The notes below the pieces were generated by a model. That model was not told the origin of the DNA, did not search any database, and saw only the letters and a program-made list of their open reading frames with translations. Positions 1-7,014 of a stretch of DNA of 23,583 bases are shown here, in pieces. The first letter of the stretch is position 1. Each line of letters begins with the position of its first letter. The position numbers were made by a program, and so were the translations under genes. This stretch comes from Pseudomonas fluorescens (lineage in GTDB: Bacteria > Pseudomonadota > Alphaproteobacteria > UBA2136 > UBA6156), in contig QFOU01000018.1 in the NCBI GenBank assembly GCA_003241595.1, positions 1 through 23,583 on the forward strand, written 5' to 3'.

Positions 1-1
1 T

Positions 2-421
2 ACCGAAACTGCAAAGCATATCCTCGAAACCAAAACCGGCGCCAATCAGGCCGTGGCGGTGTACGATACCTCCGTGGCCCGCGACCGTCAGGTACGCACC
101 AGTAACGAGCGTATGGAAGTGCTGGCCGAGCAGCTCTACGCCTTCTACGCCGGTAAATACCGCTTCCCGAATGAGAGTGAATTTACAACCCTCAGCGGCA
201 AACTCGATCTCCATGATGCATGGGGTAATGCGTTCACCTATAAGCAAGTAGGCAAGGGGAAGGAGGAAGGCCAAAAAGCCACGCTGAGTTTCACTACCCC
301 GTGGAATTACACGCAGACCCTCAATCTTGCCTTGAAAGATGAAACAGATACTGCAAATAATCGTCAAAATAACGAGACTGAGAACGATGATCCCTCAAGC
401 AGCCGCCCATCCTATGAATAA
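2..421 (+). CDS. Pseudopilin-like protein, 5' end outside the window
   Basis: The reading frame is open from the left edge, so the start codon and any N-terminal pilin signal or membrane helix lie upstream. The visible 139 residues contain a helical stretch (LAEQLYAFYAGKYRFP) followed by HDAWGNAFTY, which resembles the D-x-W-G-x-x-x-x-Y motif of GspG-type pseudopilins (major pseudopilin of type II secretion). The last 35 or so residues are polar and rich in Asn, Asp and Ser, like a disordered tail. The stop overlaps the next start by 8 bases, so both genes belong to one operon and are probably translationally coupled. The next gene carries the same motif. The assignment to a pilus or secretion system rests on this motif and on the operon partner. 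No assembly ATPase or inner-membrane platform gene is visible next to it. Confidence 0.7.
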   Translation, partial: TETAKHILETKTGANQAVAVYDTSVARDRQVRTSNERMEVLAEQLYAFYAGKYRFPNESEFTTLSGKLDLHDAWGNAFTYKQVGKGKEEGQKATLSFTTPWNYTQTLNLALKDETDTANNRQNNETENDDPSSSRPSYE

Positions 422-1367
422 GCTTGCCAGCGTCGGCAGCGGGCTACGCAATTCTCTCTCCTCGCTCGTCGCTCCTCTTTCCTCGCAAAGCGGTGCCATG
501 TTCGGTATGGATGCGCGTATCGCGCTCATCGTGGCCGCCATTCTCACGGCAGCAGGCGGTATCACCATCATGTCGCGGCTGGAAAGCAGCAAGGTGCAGG
601 CCGCCGAAATGCAGGCCGAAATTCTGAAGGAAGGCCTCGGCCGTTACTACCAGCAAGTGGGTATCAATCAACTCCCTGGCTCGCTGGATGAGCTCTTCCG
701 CTCGGGCAATATCACCGACCCCTCCCTCCGCCGCGACCCATGGGGCAACCCGTGGGAGTACTCGCACACCACGGCCACCGTGCGCATCGAGGATACGCCC
801 ATCACCATGCAACTCGCGGTCATTTATAGCCGCGGGAAGGGTGGTGTCGCCGAGTCCGGCCCCGTGAATTCCGAAAGCGACTTTAACGATTGGATCACCC
901 GTGGTGACGATATCGGTACCAAGTTCATCTCGCGCGATATCGAAATGTCGCGCCTGCAAGAGTACCGCGCCCGCGCCCAACTCATCATCGACAAACTGGA
1001 AGCCGTGGAATCCGCCTCTTATCTCGAGGCCCAGAACACCTGCTCCGCCGGCCAAACCATTCCCGACTGGTGCACCAACGTCGAAGGCAAGAACTACACG
1101 CTGTTCAACTACTACCCGATGGCCGATTCCGACGATACGTCGGGCGTGATCTACTATTCCGACAAGGTGCAGTCCAAACGCTCCTACGCCTCCGGTAACC
1201 TGTCGGAGATGCAGCAGATGATGATCGACCTCGGTCTCCCCGCCGCCTATGCCCAAGACCCCTGGGGCCGCGTGCTGATGTATTCCCCGAACATCACCCA
1301 ACGTACCGATCCGCCATTCTCCGCCAGCCTCTGCTTCTCCAGCGGCGAAAACTGTCTCAGCCGCTAA
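414..1367 (+). CDS. Membrane-anchored pseudopilin-like protein with two D-P-W-G motifs
   Basis: 317 residues from the ATG at 414, preferred over upstream ATGs at 339 and 387 because it overlaps the preceding stop by only 8 bases. A single hydrophobic helix (about residues 36-53, ALIVAAILTAAGGITIM) follows a 30-residue Ser-rich N-terminus and is itself followed by a helix (MQAEILKEGLGRYYQQ), the usual pseudopilin order. DPWGNPWEY (108-116) matches the GspG signature. A second, similar motif, DPWGRVLMY, occurs at 282-290, so the protein may hold two pseudopilin-like globular domains. Cysteines at 210, 220, 307 and 314 could form disulfides outside the inner membrane. A canonical prepilin cleavage site with Glu at +5 is not present: after Gly31 the mature start would be MDARI. 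It is probably a minor pilus or secretion component, but its exact role is unknown. Confidence 0.75.
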   Translation: MNKLASVGSGLRNSLSSLVAPLSSQSGAMFGMDARIALIVAAILTAAGGITIMSRLESSKVQAAEMQAEILKEGLGRYYQQVGINQLPGSLDELFRSGNITDPSLRRDPWGNPWEYSHTTATVRIEDTPITMQLAVIYSRGKGGVAESGPVNSESDFNDWITRGDDIGTKFISRDIEMSRLQEYRARAQLIIDKLEAVESASYLEAQNTCSAGQTIPDWCTNVEGKNYTLFNYYPMADSDDTSGVIYYSDKVQSKRSYASGNLSEMQQMMIDLGLPAAYAQDPWGRVLMYSPNITQRTDPPFSASLCFSSGENCLSR

Positions 1368-1379
1368 TCGCACAGCAAT

Positions 1380-1410
1380 AAAAAGCCCCCGCACGGTTAA
1401 AGTGCGGGGG
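1380..1410 (-). terminator. Rho-independent terminator of the flotillin gene
   Basis: Perfect 9-bp stem CCCCCGCAC / GTGCGGGGG (1386-1394 and 1402-1410) with a 7-base loop. Read on the minus strand it is followed by CTTTTTA, so it terminates the flotillin gene ending at 1440. On the plus strand it could also slow transcription from the pseudopilin operon, but no T-run follows on that side. Confidence 0.85.
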
Positions 1411-1439
1411 TATTACTTCGTAGGGGGGGGGGCTAAAGG

Positions 1440-2798
1440 TTACTGGGCGTCGGGGGCTGGCAGGGTGGTGTTACCACCACGGTTGCCCAGCTTGGAGCCG
1501 ATGGCTTCGAGCAGTTTCTGGCCTTCCGGCATTTGTGCGAAACCTTCGAGCATCGAAGCAAGCGAGATCCCGCCATTGGGCGACATCACGTTCATTGCAC
1601 CCGAGGCACCGCTGATCGCGTTGCCGGCCGTCGCAATGATCTTCACCTCGGCCTTGGAAAGGGCCTCGGCCTGCTTGCCGCCAACAGCGATAAGCGCTTC
1701 GACCTGCTTGAGCGAGATCAGGTAGCTCTGGTAACCGGTATTGCTGCCGATTTCCTTCGCCAGTGCGATCTGTGCTTCCACCGGTGCCATCTGCATGGCC
1801 TTTTCAGCTTCAGCCTTCGCTTGACCATCGAGCTTGATACCTTCGGCGGTCAGCTTGGTCGCTGCCAGATCACCTTCGGCCTTCAACACGGTCGTGGCCT
1901 TGTCCTGTTCGGCGGCAACGATCTCCTTATCCTTGTTAATGGTCGCCTGACCGACTTCCTTCACACGGCTGATTTCCACGTCCTTGGCAGTGGTCGTAGC
2001 CTGCTGGGCCTTGATTTCCTGCTGGGCCTGTTCCTTGGCAATGCCGACAGCCTTGTCGGTTTCTGCAGTCTTTTCACCGATGGTTTTGGCGGCGTCCTGA
2101 CGCTTGACTTCAACTTCCTGTTCGGCGGCGATCACCGCCATTTCGGCTTCCTTGTTGTTGGTGGCAACTTCCTTGCGGCTTTCCATGGCAATGCGGGACA
2201 TGTCCTTCGCCATGATGTCGGCGATGACCGAGCCGCCCTGGACGTCACGGATATCCATGAGTTCCATGGACTTGACCGTTTCAATGCCCCAGTTATCGAG
2301 GTCGGTTTTCAGTTCTTCAGTGAACTGGTCGCCGAGTGTCGAACGTTCCGACATGATGCTCATGATGTCGTGAGAAGAAAGAATACGGCGAACCGCACCT
2401 TCCACGATGTCCTTGAGGTGGTCCTGCAGCTCGTCAAAGCTGGAGACGCGCTCCGCAGCCTTGTTGGTGTCGGCAATGCGGAAGAACGCCGTAACGTCGA
2501 CGACGAAGGGAACGCGCTTCTGGTCATAGGCCTGATAGGCATCAAGGCTGAGACCGAAATTGCTGACCTTCAGTTCGACGAACGTCAGACCGATGATCGG
2601 GAACCAGCGAGGCCACTTGTAATAGACATTGCCTTGGGCATCTTTCTGGCCGGTGCCGTAAGACACCGTCTTTTTCTTGTATTGCACGATGTGGACCTTG
2701 TTGGTCTCAACCACCGTGCGGAATGCGATGGAAACGACAACCGCGATGATCAGAATGAGCACAGCACCAATGGCGAGAGCAATATAGTTGAAATCCAT
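1440..2798 (-). CDS. Flotillin-like SPFH/PHB-domain membrane protein
   Basis: 452 residues from the ATG at 2798, chosen because AAGGAGGG lies 11 bases upstream; an in-frame start at 2837 would place the ribosome site inside the gene. One N-terminal membrane helix (about residues 5-26) is followed by an SPFH/prohibitin-homology domain (about 28-200, with KVSNFGLSLDAYQAYDQKR and SSHDIMSIMSERS). A long Ala/Glu/Lys-rich coiled coil (about 210-370, with repeated EVEVKRQDAAKT-type heptads) follows, then a Gly-rich flexible tail. This order and length fit bacterial flotillins (FloT/YqiK group), which oligomerise at the cytoplasmic membrane and organise ordered microdomains. The gene stands alone, with its own terminator and a long upstream region. 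The usual NfeD partner is not adjacent in the window. Confidence 0.9.
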   Translation of the reverse strand: MDFNYIALAIGAVLILIIAVVVSIAFRTVVETNKVHIVQYKKKTVSYGTGQKDAQGNVYYKWPRWFPIIGLTFVELKVSNFGLSLDAYQAYDQKRVPFVVDVTAFFRIADTNKAAERVSSFDELQDHLKDIVEGAVRRILSSHDIMSIMSERSTLGDQFTEELKTDLDNWGIETVKSMELMDIRDVQGGSVIADIMAKDMSRIAMESRKEVATNNKEAEMAVIAAEQEVEVKRQDAAKTIGEKTAETDKAVGIAKEQAQQEIKAQQATTTAKDVEISRVKEVGQATINKDKEIVAAEQDKATTVLKAEGDLAATKLTAEGIKLDGQAKAEAEKAMQMAPVEAQIALAKEIGSNTGYQSYLISLKQVEALIAVGGKQAEALSKAEVKIIATAGNAISGASGAMNVMSPNGGISLASMLEGFAQMPEGQKLLEAIGSKLGNRGGNTTLPAPDAQ

Positions 2799-2866
2799 AG
2801 TAAAAAAGGCCCTCCTTAGGCCCGGTAGTCCACACACGTGTGGGGTATATAAGTGGAGGAACTTAT

Positions 2867-2916
2867 CCGAAACGGTTGTAGATTCCTAAACGGAACCAAG
2901 CGGTGTCCGAAGCGGA
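2867..2916. promoter_or_regulatory. Three CCG-N3-CGG-like dyads upstream of the flotillin gene
   Basis: Within 120 bases upstream of the flotillin start are three similar short dyads: CCGAAACGG (2867-2875), TTCCTAAACGGAA (2883-2895, symmetric in the outer TTCC/GGAA) and TCCGAAGCGGA (2906-2916). They are spaced about 18-22 bases apart. The arrangement looks like a repeated operator for a dimeric regulator. This is inference from the repeat pattern only. Confidence 0.35.
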
Positions 2917-2922
2917 TTCTGT

Positions 2923-2941
2923 ACTCAGATAGGGCCTGAGT
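2923..2941. repeat. Inverted repeat ACTCAG-N7-CTGAGT
   Basis: A 6-bp perfect inverted repeat with a 7-base loop lies between the stop of the surface-antigen-like gene (2972) and the flotillin gene. No T-run follows on either strand, so it is not a classic terminator. A smaller GTGC/GCAC hairpin (about 2943-2957) sits beside it. It may be a weak transcript end or an RNA processing structure. Confidence 0.4.
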
Positions 2942-2971
2942 CGTGCAATTCAAGCACTTGGATGACAATTA

Positions 2972-3385
2972 TTAATGCCACCCACCCCGCCCGTGCCCAT
3001 CCCACCCACGGTGCCACCGCCCACCGCGCGGGCCGTCATGGCTATCCCAGCTCAAATTCACCCCCCACAGCCCGCCATAGGTCGGGCCATAAGCCACCTG
3101 CCGCTCTACATATAAAGGCTCTTGGTAAACCACTTGCGGTTCAATAATAGGTGACTGAATATATTGCTGTTCAACTTGAATGGGCTCTCCCAAGTCGCTG
3201 CCTTCACTTACAATTTTCCAATCACCATCCGGCTGCATGCAGGCGGTGCCGTAGCTGTTCTGCACCTTGCCACCAATGGTCACCTTGCGCTGAAATTCCC
3301 GGCAATACGGTTCATCGGCATGCGCGCTCAAGGCCACGCCACTCAGTGCGACAATGGCAAGTCCGGTCAACAGGGGGAGTTTCAT
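2972..3385 (-). CDS. Small secreted protein with 17-kDa-surface-antigen-like C-R-E-F motif
   Basis: 137 residues. Lys2, a hydrophobic core and Ala-His-Ala before Asp24 form a signal peptide probably cleaved at 23/24, so the product is exported to the periplasm or outer membrane. Residues 27-59 (CREFQRKVTIGGKVQNSYG, then CMQPDGDWKIV) resemble the C-terminal segment of rickettsial 17-kDa surface antigens and related alphaproteobacterial proteins. The glycine-zipper part of that family is absent. The middle is rich in Gln, Val and Tyr, and the last 30 residues are rich in Gly, His, Trp and Arg (GRWHRGWDGHGRGGWH), which could bind metal or nucleic acid. AGAAGGAC lies about 8 bases before the ATG. 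The gene is divergent from the regulator at 3572. Function is unknown. Confidence 0.8.
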   Translation of the reverse strand: MKLPLLTGLAIVALSGVALSAHADEPYCREFQRKVTIGGKVQNSYGTACMQPDGDWKIVSEGSDLGEPIQVEQQYIQSPIIEPQVVYQEPLYVERQVAYGPTYGGLWGVNLSWDSHDGPRGGRWHRGWDGHGRGGWH

Positions 3386-3506
3386 AGGGTGTTTGTCCTT
3401 CTTGATACTCCCTTAACGGAAGCGCCGTGCCCAACCCTGCGCGGAATATCAAAAAAATGGTTCTATAACCGAAAGTCCTTTGTCATCAGGGCTACGGGCT
3501 TTGGTC

Positions 3507-3535
3507 TTGTAATTTCAAATCGTAAGTCATATATG
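3507..3535 (+). promoter_or_regulatory. Candidate sigma70-type promoter of the winged-helix regulator
   Basis: TTGTAA (3507-3512) and TATATG (3530-3535) are separated by 17 bases and lie about 37 bases upstream of the ATG at 3572. Each hexamer matches four of six consensus positions. The region is visibly more AT-rich than its surroundings. Confidence 0.45.
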
Positions 3536-3571
3536 TGCCCCACTTCCTATTTTTCCACAGGAGCTTCCGTC

Positions 3572-4189
3572 ATGGAAACCAAGCACTACAAACTTCTTTG
3601 CGTGGGAGATTTCACCCCCGAACGGTTCAGCGAGTTCCGTGGGCACGGCCTCGATGCCATTCTGTCGTTCGAGCCTCAATCCAGTCCGGAAGACGCTCTA
3701 CGTACCCTGTGCATCATCAACTACGATGCCGTGCTGATGCACCAGAGCCTGCGTATGTCGCCGGATAAGTTCAAGGCCGCCATCCGCAGTACCCATCCGT
3801 TCATGGTCACACTGGTGCCGCCGCGCTTGCCGGCAGATGCTATCTTCAAGGATCTCATTCAACAGATCGACGATTCACGTATCAAACGCGCCAGTTATCT
3901 GGTCGCGGGCGATATCGCATTCAACCCGAAAACGGGAGAGATCCTGACCCAGAACCGTGAGTTCAAACTCACGAATATAAATGCCTGCCGCTTGTTGTCG
4001 TATATGATGCAACATCCGAATAGCAGCCTGAACAGGGATAATATCCACAAATACCTCGAGTTCGCCGATAAGCTGACCTCGAATTACATCGACACGCTCG
4101 TGCGCGATATCCGTACTGCACTGCAACAGTCCCGAAAGGTGCGGGTACAAACGGTGCGCGGTATAGGTTACGCTCTCGAAGTGGACTAA
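3572..4189 (+). CDS. OmpR/PhoB-type winged-helix regulator with a degenerate receiver domain
   Basis: 205 residues. The ATG at 3572 is preceded by AGGAG (3559-3563) at 8-base spacing, whereas the longer open frame upstream has no such signal. Residues about 110-205 form a winged-helix DNA-binding domain (Trans_reg_C type) ending in the family signature VRVQTVRGIGYALEVD. Residues 1-105 follow the alternating pattern of a receiver domain, but where YDAVLxD is expected the sequence reads YDAVLMHQSL, so His57 stands at the phospho-acceptor position. The N-terminal acidic pair is also missing (LLCVGDF). It probably works without Asp phosphorylation, or binds another signal. No histidine kinase is adjacent. 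The gene precedes the prepilin peptidase and ends at a strong terminator. Its targets are unknown. Confidence 0.85.
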   Translation: METKHYKLLCVGDFTPERFSEFRGHGLDAILSFEPQSSPEDALRTLCIINYDAVLMHQSLRMSPDKFKAAIRSTHPFMVTLVPPRLPADAIFKDLIQQIDDSRIKRASYLVAGDIAFNPKTGEILTQNREFKLTNINACRLLSYMMQHPNSSLNRDNIHKYLEFADKLTSNYIDTLVRDIRTALQQSRKVRVQTVRGIGYALEVD

Positions 4190-4213
4190 TGCCACAACAC
4201 GATACCACTCCTC

Positions 4214-4247
4214 ATCCACCCATGGTTTACGCCATGGGTGGATTTTT
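4214..4247 (+). terminator. Rho-independent terminator after the winged-helix regulator
   Basis: A 12-bp perfect stem (ATCCACCCATGG / CCATGGGTGGAT) with a 6-base loop is followed by TTTT. It lies only a few bases before the prepilin peptidase start, so that gene either relies on read-through or has a promoter overlapping this region. Confidence 0.85.
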
Positions 4248-4252
4248 GTAGC

Positions 4253-4849
4253 ATGCCCGCAATGCCGCTCTCCACATTCACCCCCTTGGAAAAAGCCACC
4301 CACGTGCCAGATGCCGCCGCACAGGGGCTCCTTCCACGCGCGTGGATATGGCCGCTCACCCTCGCGCTCACTGTCGCCATTACAGGTGCTCTCTGGCCCG
4401 CCTATGGCATCGCCGCGGTAGCCATTGCCGCGCTTTTCGCCCGCATGGCCGCGCTGGATATCACCACCTACACCCTACCGAACGTCTACACCGTGCCGTT
4501 GGTCATCGTCGGCTTCGTCCACGCCCTCAGCCATAACCTCGTTCCGCAGGCGCTCGTCGCCCTCCTGATGCTGTCCTTTCTCACCAGCCCCGTCCGCCAC
4601 AGCTTCGCCCGCCTCGGCCTGAAGTTAGGGTTAGGGGGAGGGGACATCAAACTCCTCGCCGCACTCTTTGCCTTCCTGCCTTTACCGCTGGCATGCTGGA
4701 GCCTTGCTCTCGGCTGCATCCTCTGGCTACCGGTGGCCTTCGCCAAACCTAAAGCCATGATACCGTTTGGCATCCCGATTCTTGCCGGTTGGATCATAAT
4801 GCTATGCGTCCCGCACTTGCCAAACTGGCTGATTTCCACCATATCGTAA
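4253..4849 (+). CDS. A24-family prepilin peptidase (short form)
   Basis: 198 residues from the ATG at 4253. A GTG at 4238 lies inside the terminator stem and is less likely, and the ATG at 4262 is also possible. No good ribosome site is visible, so the start is uncertain. The protein is almost wholly hydrophobic, with about six membrane helices. Both catalytic Asp motifs of the aspartic prepilin peptidases are present: ALDITTYTLPN (Asp69) and GLGGGDIKLL (Asp131). IPFGIPILAG near the end matches the conserved IPFGP region. The N-terminal methyltransferase/Zn domain of full-length PilD/GspO is absent, so this is the short CpaA/TadV-like form that cleaves prepilin leaders at the inner membrane. 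It may process pilins from a locus outside the window. Its stop is 3 bases before the J-domain gene. Confidence 0.88.
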   Translation: MPAMPLSTFTPLEKATHVPDAAAQGLLPRAWIWPLTLALTVAITGALWPAYGIAAVAIAALFARMAALDITTYTLPNVYTVPLVIVGFVHALSHNLVPQALVALLMLSFLTSPVRHSFARLGLKLGLGGGDIKLLAALFAFLPLPLACWSLALGCILWLPVAFAKPKAMIPFGIPILAGWIIMLCVPHLPNWLISTIS

Positions 4850-4852
4850 GGT

Positions 4853-5422
4853 ATGACTCACACCTGCGCATGGCCCAACTGCCCCAACGAGGGTTCTTTC
4901 CCTGCGCCGCGTAACCCGCGCGATCTGCGTGAGCGCCAATACTTCTGCCAGGATCACATCAAGGAATTCAACAAGCGCTGGAACGGCCTTGATGGCTTCT
5001 CCGAGCAAGAGATCTACGGCATGCAAGACGGTACCGCACAATGGAACCGCCCCACCTGGAACATGGGCCTTAACGGCGCGGGACCGAATGCCGGCCGCGT
5101 CGAACATCCGTTTGCCGATCCCTTCGTCGATGCCGACGACCTCTTCGGTTTCTTCAAGCAACGCGTCGCCCGCGAGCGGGAAGGGGAGTCACTGCCCTCC
5201 ACCCGGCACCTACCGGCCGACGTCAAGGAGTCCTGCGCCATTTTCGGAATCGAACAACCTCTCGAGGCCGCCATGCTGAAAAAACGCTATCTCAACCTGA
5301 TGAAGCAGCACCATCCGGACGTGAACAAATCCGATAACGCCGCCGACCAAACCAAGCGTATCAACGTGGCCTATCGCATCCTCACCGACTACGCCGAACG
5401 CCACGGTATCAATCCCCTGTAA
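4853..5422 (+). CDS. J-domain protein with a Cys-rich N-terminus
   Basis: 189 residues, beginning 3 bases after the prepilin peptidase stop, so the two are cotranscribed. The C-terminal part (about 123-186) is a J domain with the HPD motif (154-156, KQHHPDVNKS) that stimulates Hsp70 (DnaK) ATPase. The N-terminus has CAWPNC (5-10) and YFCQDH (30-35), a likely Cys/His metal site, followed by EFNKRWNGLDGFS. A Cys-containing N-terminal segment plus C-terminal J domain is known from a widespread alphaproteobacterial J-domain family; the classic DnaJ order (J domain first, G/F linker, zinc finger) is absent, so this is not the housekeeping DnaJ. It acts in the cytoplasm, and its client is unknown. 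It ends at a terminator shared with the convergent lipoprotein gene. Confidence 0.88.
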   Translation: MTHTCAWPNCPNEGSFPAPRNPRDLRERQYFCQDHIKEFNKRWNGLDGFSEQEIYGMQDGTAQWNRPTWNMGLNGAGPNAGRVEHPFADPFVDADDLFGFFKQRVAREREGESLPSTRHLPADVKESCAIFGIEQPLEAAMLKKRYLNLMKQHHPDVNKSDNAADQTKRINVAYRILTDYAERHGINPL

Positions 5423-5423
5423 C

Positions 5424-5448
5424 AAAAAAGGGCCTGTTGGCCCTTTTT
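5424..5448. terminator. Bidirectional rho-independent terminator
   Basis: Stem GGGCC/GGCCC with loop TGTT, flanked by A6 on the left and T5 on the right. It serves the J-domain gene (+) and the convergent lipoprotein gene (-), which ends at 5450. Confidence 0.85.
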
Positions 5449-5449
5449 A

Positions 5450-6523
5450 TTAGATGATCGTATTACCAACATCGTCCGGCAGTAACTCGTCCGGAGCTTC
5501 ATCCTCTTTCGGATTGTATTGTGGGGTCGTCTCGGGTTCCGATGTCACATCTGGATACGCATTCAAGTTGCTGCCACGGCCTACATTCGGGGTCGTCTCC
5601 ACAGCACCGTCACGCACTTCACCGGGCACGGTCACAGGTACATCGATCCACATATCGACCGGTTTGGCAGGCACGGTGCTGGGCATCGGGGCGTAATTGT
5701 TCTCAGGGGTTCCGCTTGCACGGTCAACCGGAGGCAGGTTCAAACGGGTGGGAATGCTCTGCGGGGCGTTCACGCGCCAGCGGCGGGCGTCACGCTGACG
5801 AATATCCCATGCAATGTCCTCAGCGGCCTTACGCAGCACACTCTCGGTCAGGTCGAACATGCGGGCGCGGTCGCGCTCTTTGGTCGGGCCACGGCCGTTA
5901 TAATCCTTGCGGGCCTGCTCCTGTTCGTAACGGTACACGCGGTTGAATACCACGGTGCTGTCGGGGCGGCGTACCAGAACGTTCAGCTCGGTGGTCACCG
6001 AGTATCGGCCCCAGCTTCCGCTCCACAGCTTGCCGGTTTTGATCTGGGTGTTAAGGCTCTTAACGTCGATCTCAACCTTGTAGTGCTTCATCTGCTTAGG
6101 ACGATAGCTCAGGTATTTCCCCAAAATGCCGGGCACCTGATAGCTCACACCACCCAGCAGATTGTCCGGATCATAGGTATGGATCATCTGGTCATCGCTT
6201 TCCAGCTCCATGGAACGCGGGCGACGCGCATCGGTAAAGCGGACGATCTCAACCGAAAAGTCGCTACGGCTCAGCACCAGTTCACGTTGGGTGGGTTCGC
6301 GGTTGGTCCATGGGCCGGTCTCATCCACCGGTAGGGCTTCGCGGCCGATATTGGCGGTAGAGCGTTCGGCACTATTCGTGCTGCAACCACCTAAGGCGGC
6401 GGCAAACGCCAGCGCAACCAACAGGGCGGTCAGGCTGCGGCCACCACATAAACCATTGCTCGCTAGCGCGGCGTGGTCGCCGCTAACGAGTTTCCAAATT
6501 CCAAAGCTAAATCCTTGACGCAT
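5450..6523 (-). CDS. Predicted lipoprotein of unknown function (long)
   Basis: 357 residues if it starts at the ATG at 6523. A lipobox-like ALGGC (Cys47) follows a hydrophobic stretch (LTALLVALAFAAALGG), so the product is probably a lipid-anchored envelope protein. The 30-residue stretch before the hydrophobic core is unusually long and its codons overlap the upstream gene by 61 bases; a TTG at 6421 is an alternative but would leave no positive charge. The mature part has a folded domain (about 90-260, with YKVEIDVKSLNTQI and VTTELNVLVRRPDSTVVF), then a long Pro/Thr/Glu-rich, probably disordered C-terminus. I do not recognise the family. It follows another lipoprotein gene in the prfA-prmC operon, suggesting the two act in the same envelope process. 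Confidence 0.72.
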   Translation of the reverse strand: MRQGFSFGIWKLVSGDHAALASNGLCGGRSLTALLVALAFAAALGGCSTNSAERSTANIGREALPVDETGPWTNREPTQRELVLSRSDFSVEIVRFTDARRPRSMELESDDQMIHTYDPDNLLGGVSYQVPGILGKYLSYRPKQMKHYKVEIDVKSLNTQIKTGKLWSGSWGRYSVTTELNVLVRRPDSTVVFNRVYRYEQEQARKDYNGRGPTKERDRARMFDLTESVLRKAAEDIAWDIRQRDARRWRVNAPQSIPTRLNLPPVDRASGTPENNYAPMPSTVPAKPVDMWIDVPVTVPGEVRDGAVETTPNVGRGSNLNAYPDVTSEPETTPQYNPKEDEAPDELLPDDVGNTII

Positions 6524-7014
6524 GCATTCATCACTTTCTGCCACATCGTCGTGTTACGCGCGGTTTCGGTCAAGGGCTTGGTGCTCAGTTGGGTGCGGCT
6601 CTGTTGCCAAAAATCCCCCCATGCGTAGGTGTCGCGGCGCATGGTCGCGTTGCAGGTGGTGTCTACGGTCGCAATGGTGCGGTTGGCAAAGTCGCGCCCA
6701 CGCAGGGTTACACCCATGGTCATGGCGTAGCTGTCGCCGCTGCTGGTGGCTTCATAGCTCTTCAGCTTAACGTCGAGATAGGCGGGAGAATTATTAAAAA
6801 TGCTGCGCTCGATATTGGCATGCCATCCCTGCATGAAGCTCTGGATATTGAACGGAGTGGCCGCCATCAGCTTGGTATCGTCATTGGCGCGGATATCCGC
6901 AAAGCTGGCCAGCGTGAATTCGTAAGCGAACGGGCCGACCTCGGGCTTGGGCTTGGCCGCGCAACCGGTAGTAATAATGGCCAGAAGAAGGGCGGTTAAA
7001 CCCGCTGCGCGCAA
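6463..7014 (-). CDS. Predicted small lipoprotein of unknown function
   Basis: The stop is certain and the start is not. The ATG at 7065 would overlap prmC by 70 bases and give a 34-residue leader. I prefer the TTG at 7014, which has AGGG a few bases upstream, overlaps prmC by only 19 bases and gives a textbook 17-residue lipoprotein leader (MRAAGLTALLLAIITTG, then Cys18). That makes 183 residues. The mature protein is a compact mixed alpha/beta sequence (YEFTLASFADIRANDD, VKLKSYEATSSGDSYAMTMG) with two further Cys in the C-terminal half (CNATMRR, NACVKDL) that could pair in the periplasm. I do not recognise the family. It lies between prmC and a longer lipoprotein gene, all with overlapping ends, so it is probably in the same operon. 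Confidence 0.7.
   Translation of the reverse strand: MRAAGLTALLLAIITTGCAAKPKPEVGPFAYEFTLASFADIRANDDTKLMAATPFNIQSFMQGWHANIERSIFNNSPAYLDVKLKSYEATSSGDSYAMTMGVTLRGRDFANRTIATVDTTCNATMRRDTYAWGDFWQQSRTQLSTKPLTETARNTTMWQKVMNACVKDLALEFGNSLAATTPR

Noticed and set aside
444..1394. A 316-codon minus-strand frame opposite the pseudopilin-like gene
   Set aside because: It runs through the terminator stem and has a repetitive Gly/Val/Ala/His composition; the plus strand carries DPWG motifs and operon overlap.
1533..2819. A 428-codon open frame on the plus strand opposite the flotillin gene
   Set aside because: The flotillin frame shows clear SPFH and coiled-coil features with a good ribosome site; the opposite frame is low-complexity Leu/Phe/Gly/Asp-rich and has no start signal.
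3164..3571. A 136-codon N-terminal extension of the winged-helix regulator
   Set aside because: This stretch overlaps the divergent secreted-protein gene and the likely promoter; AGGAG at 8-base spacing supports the start at 3572.
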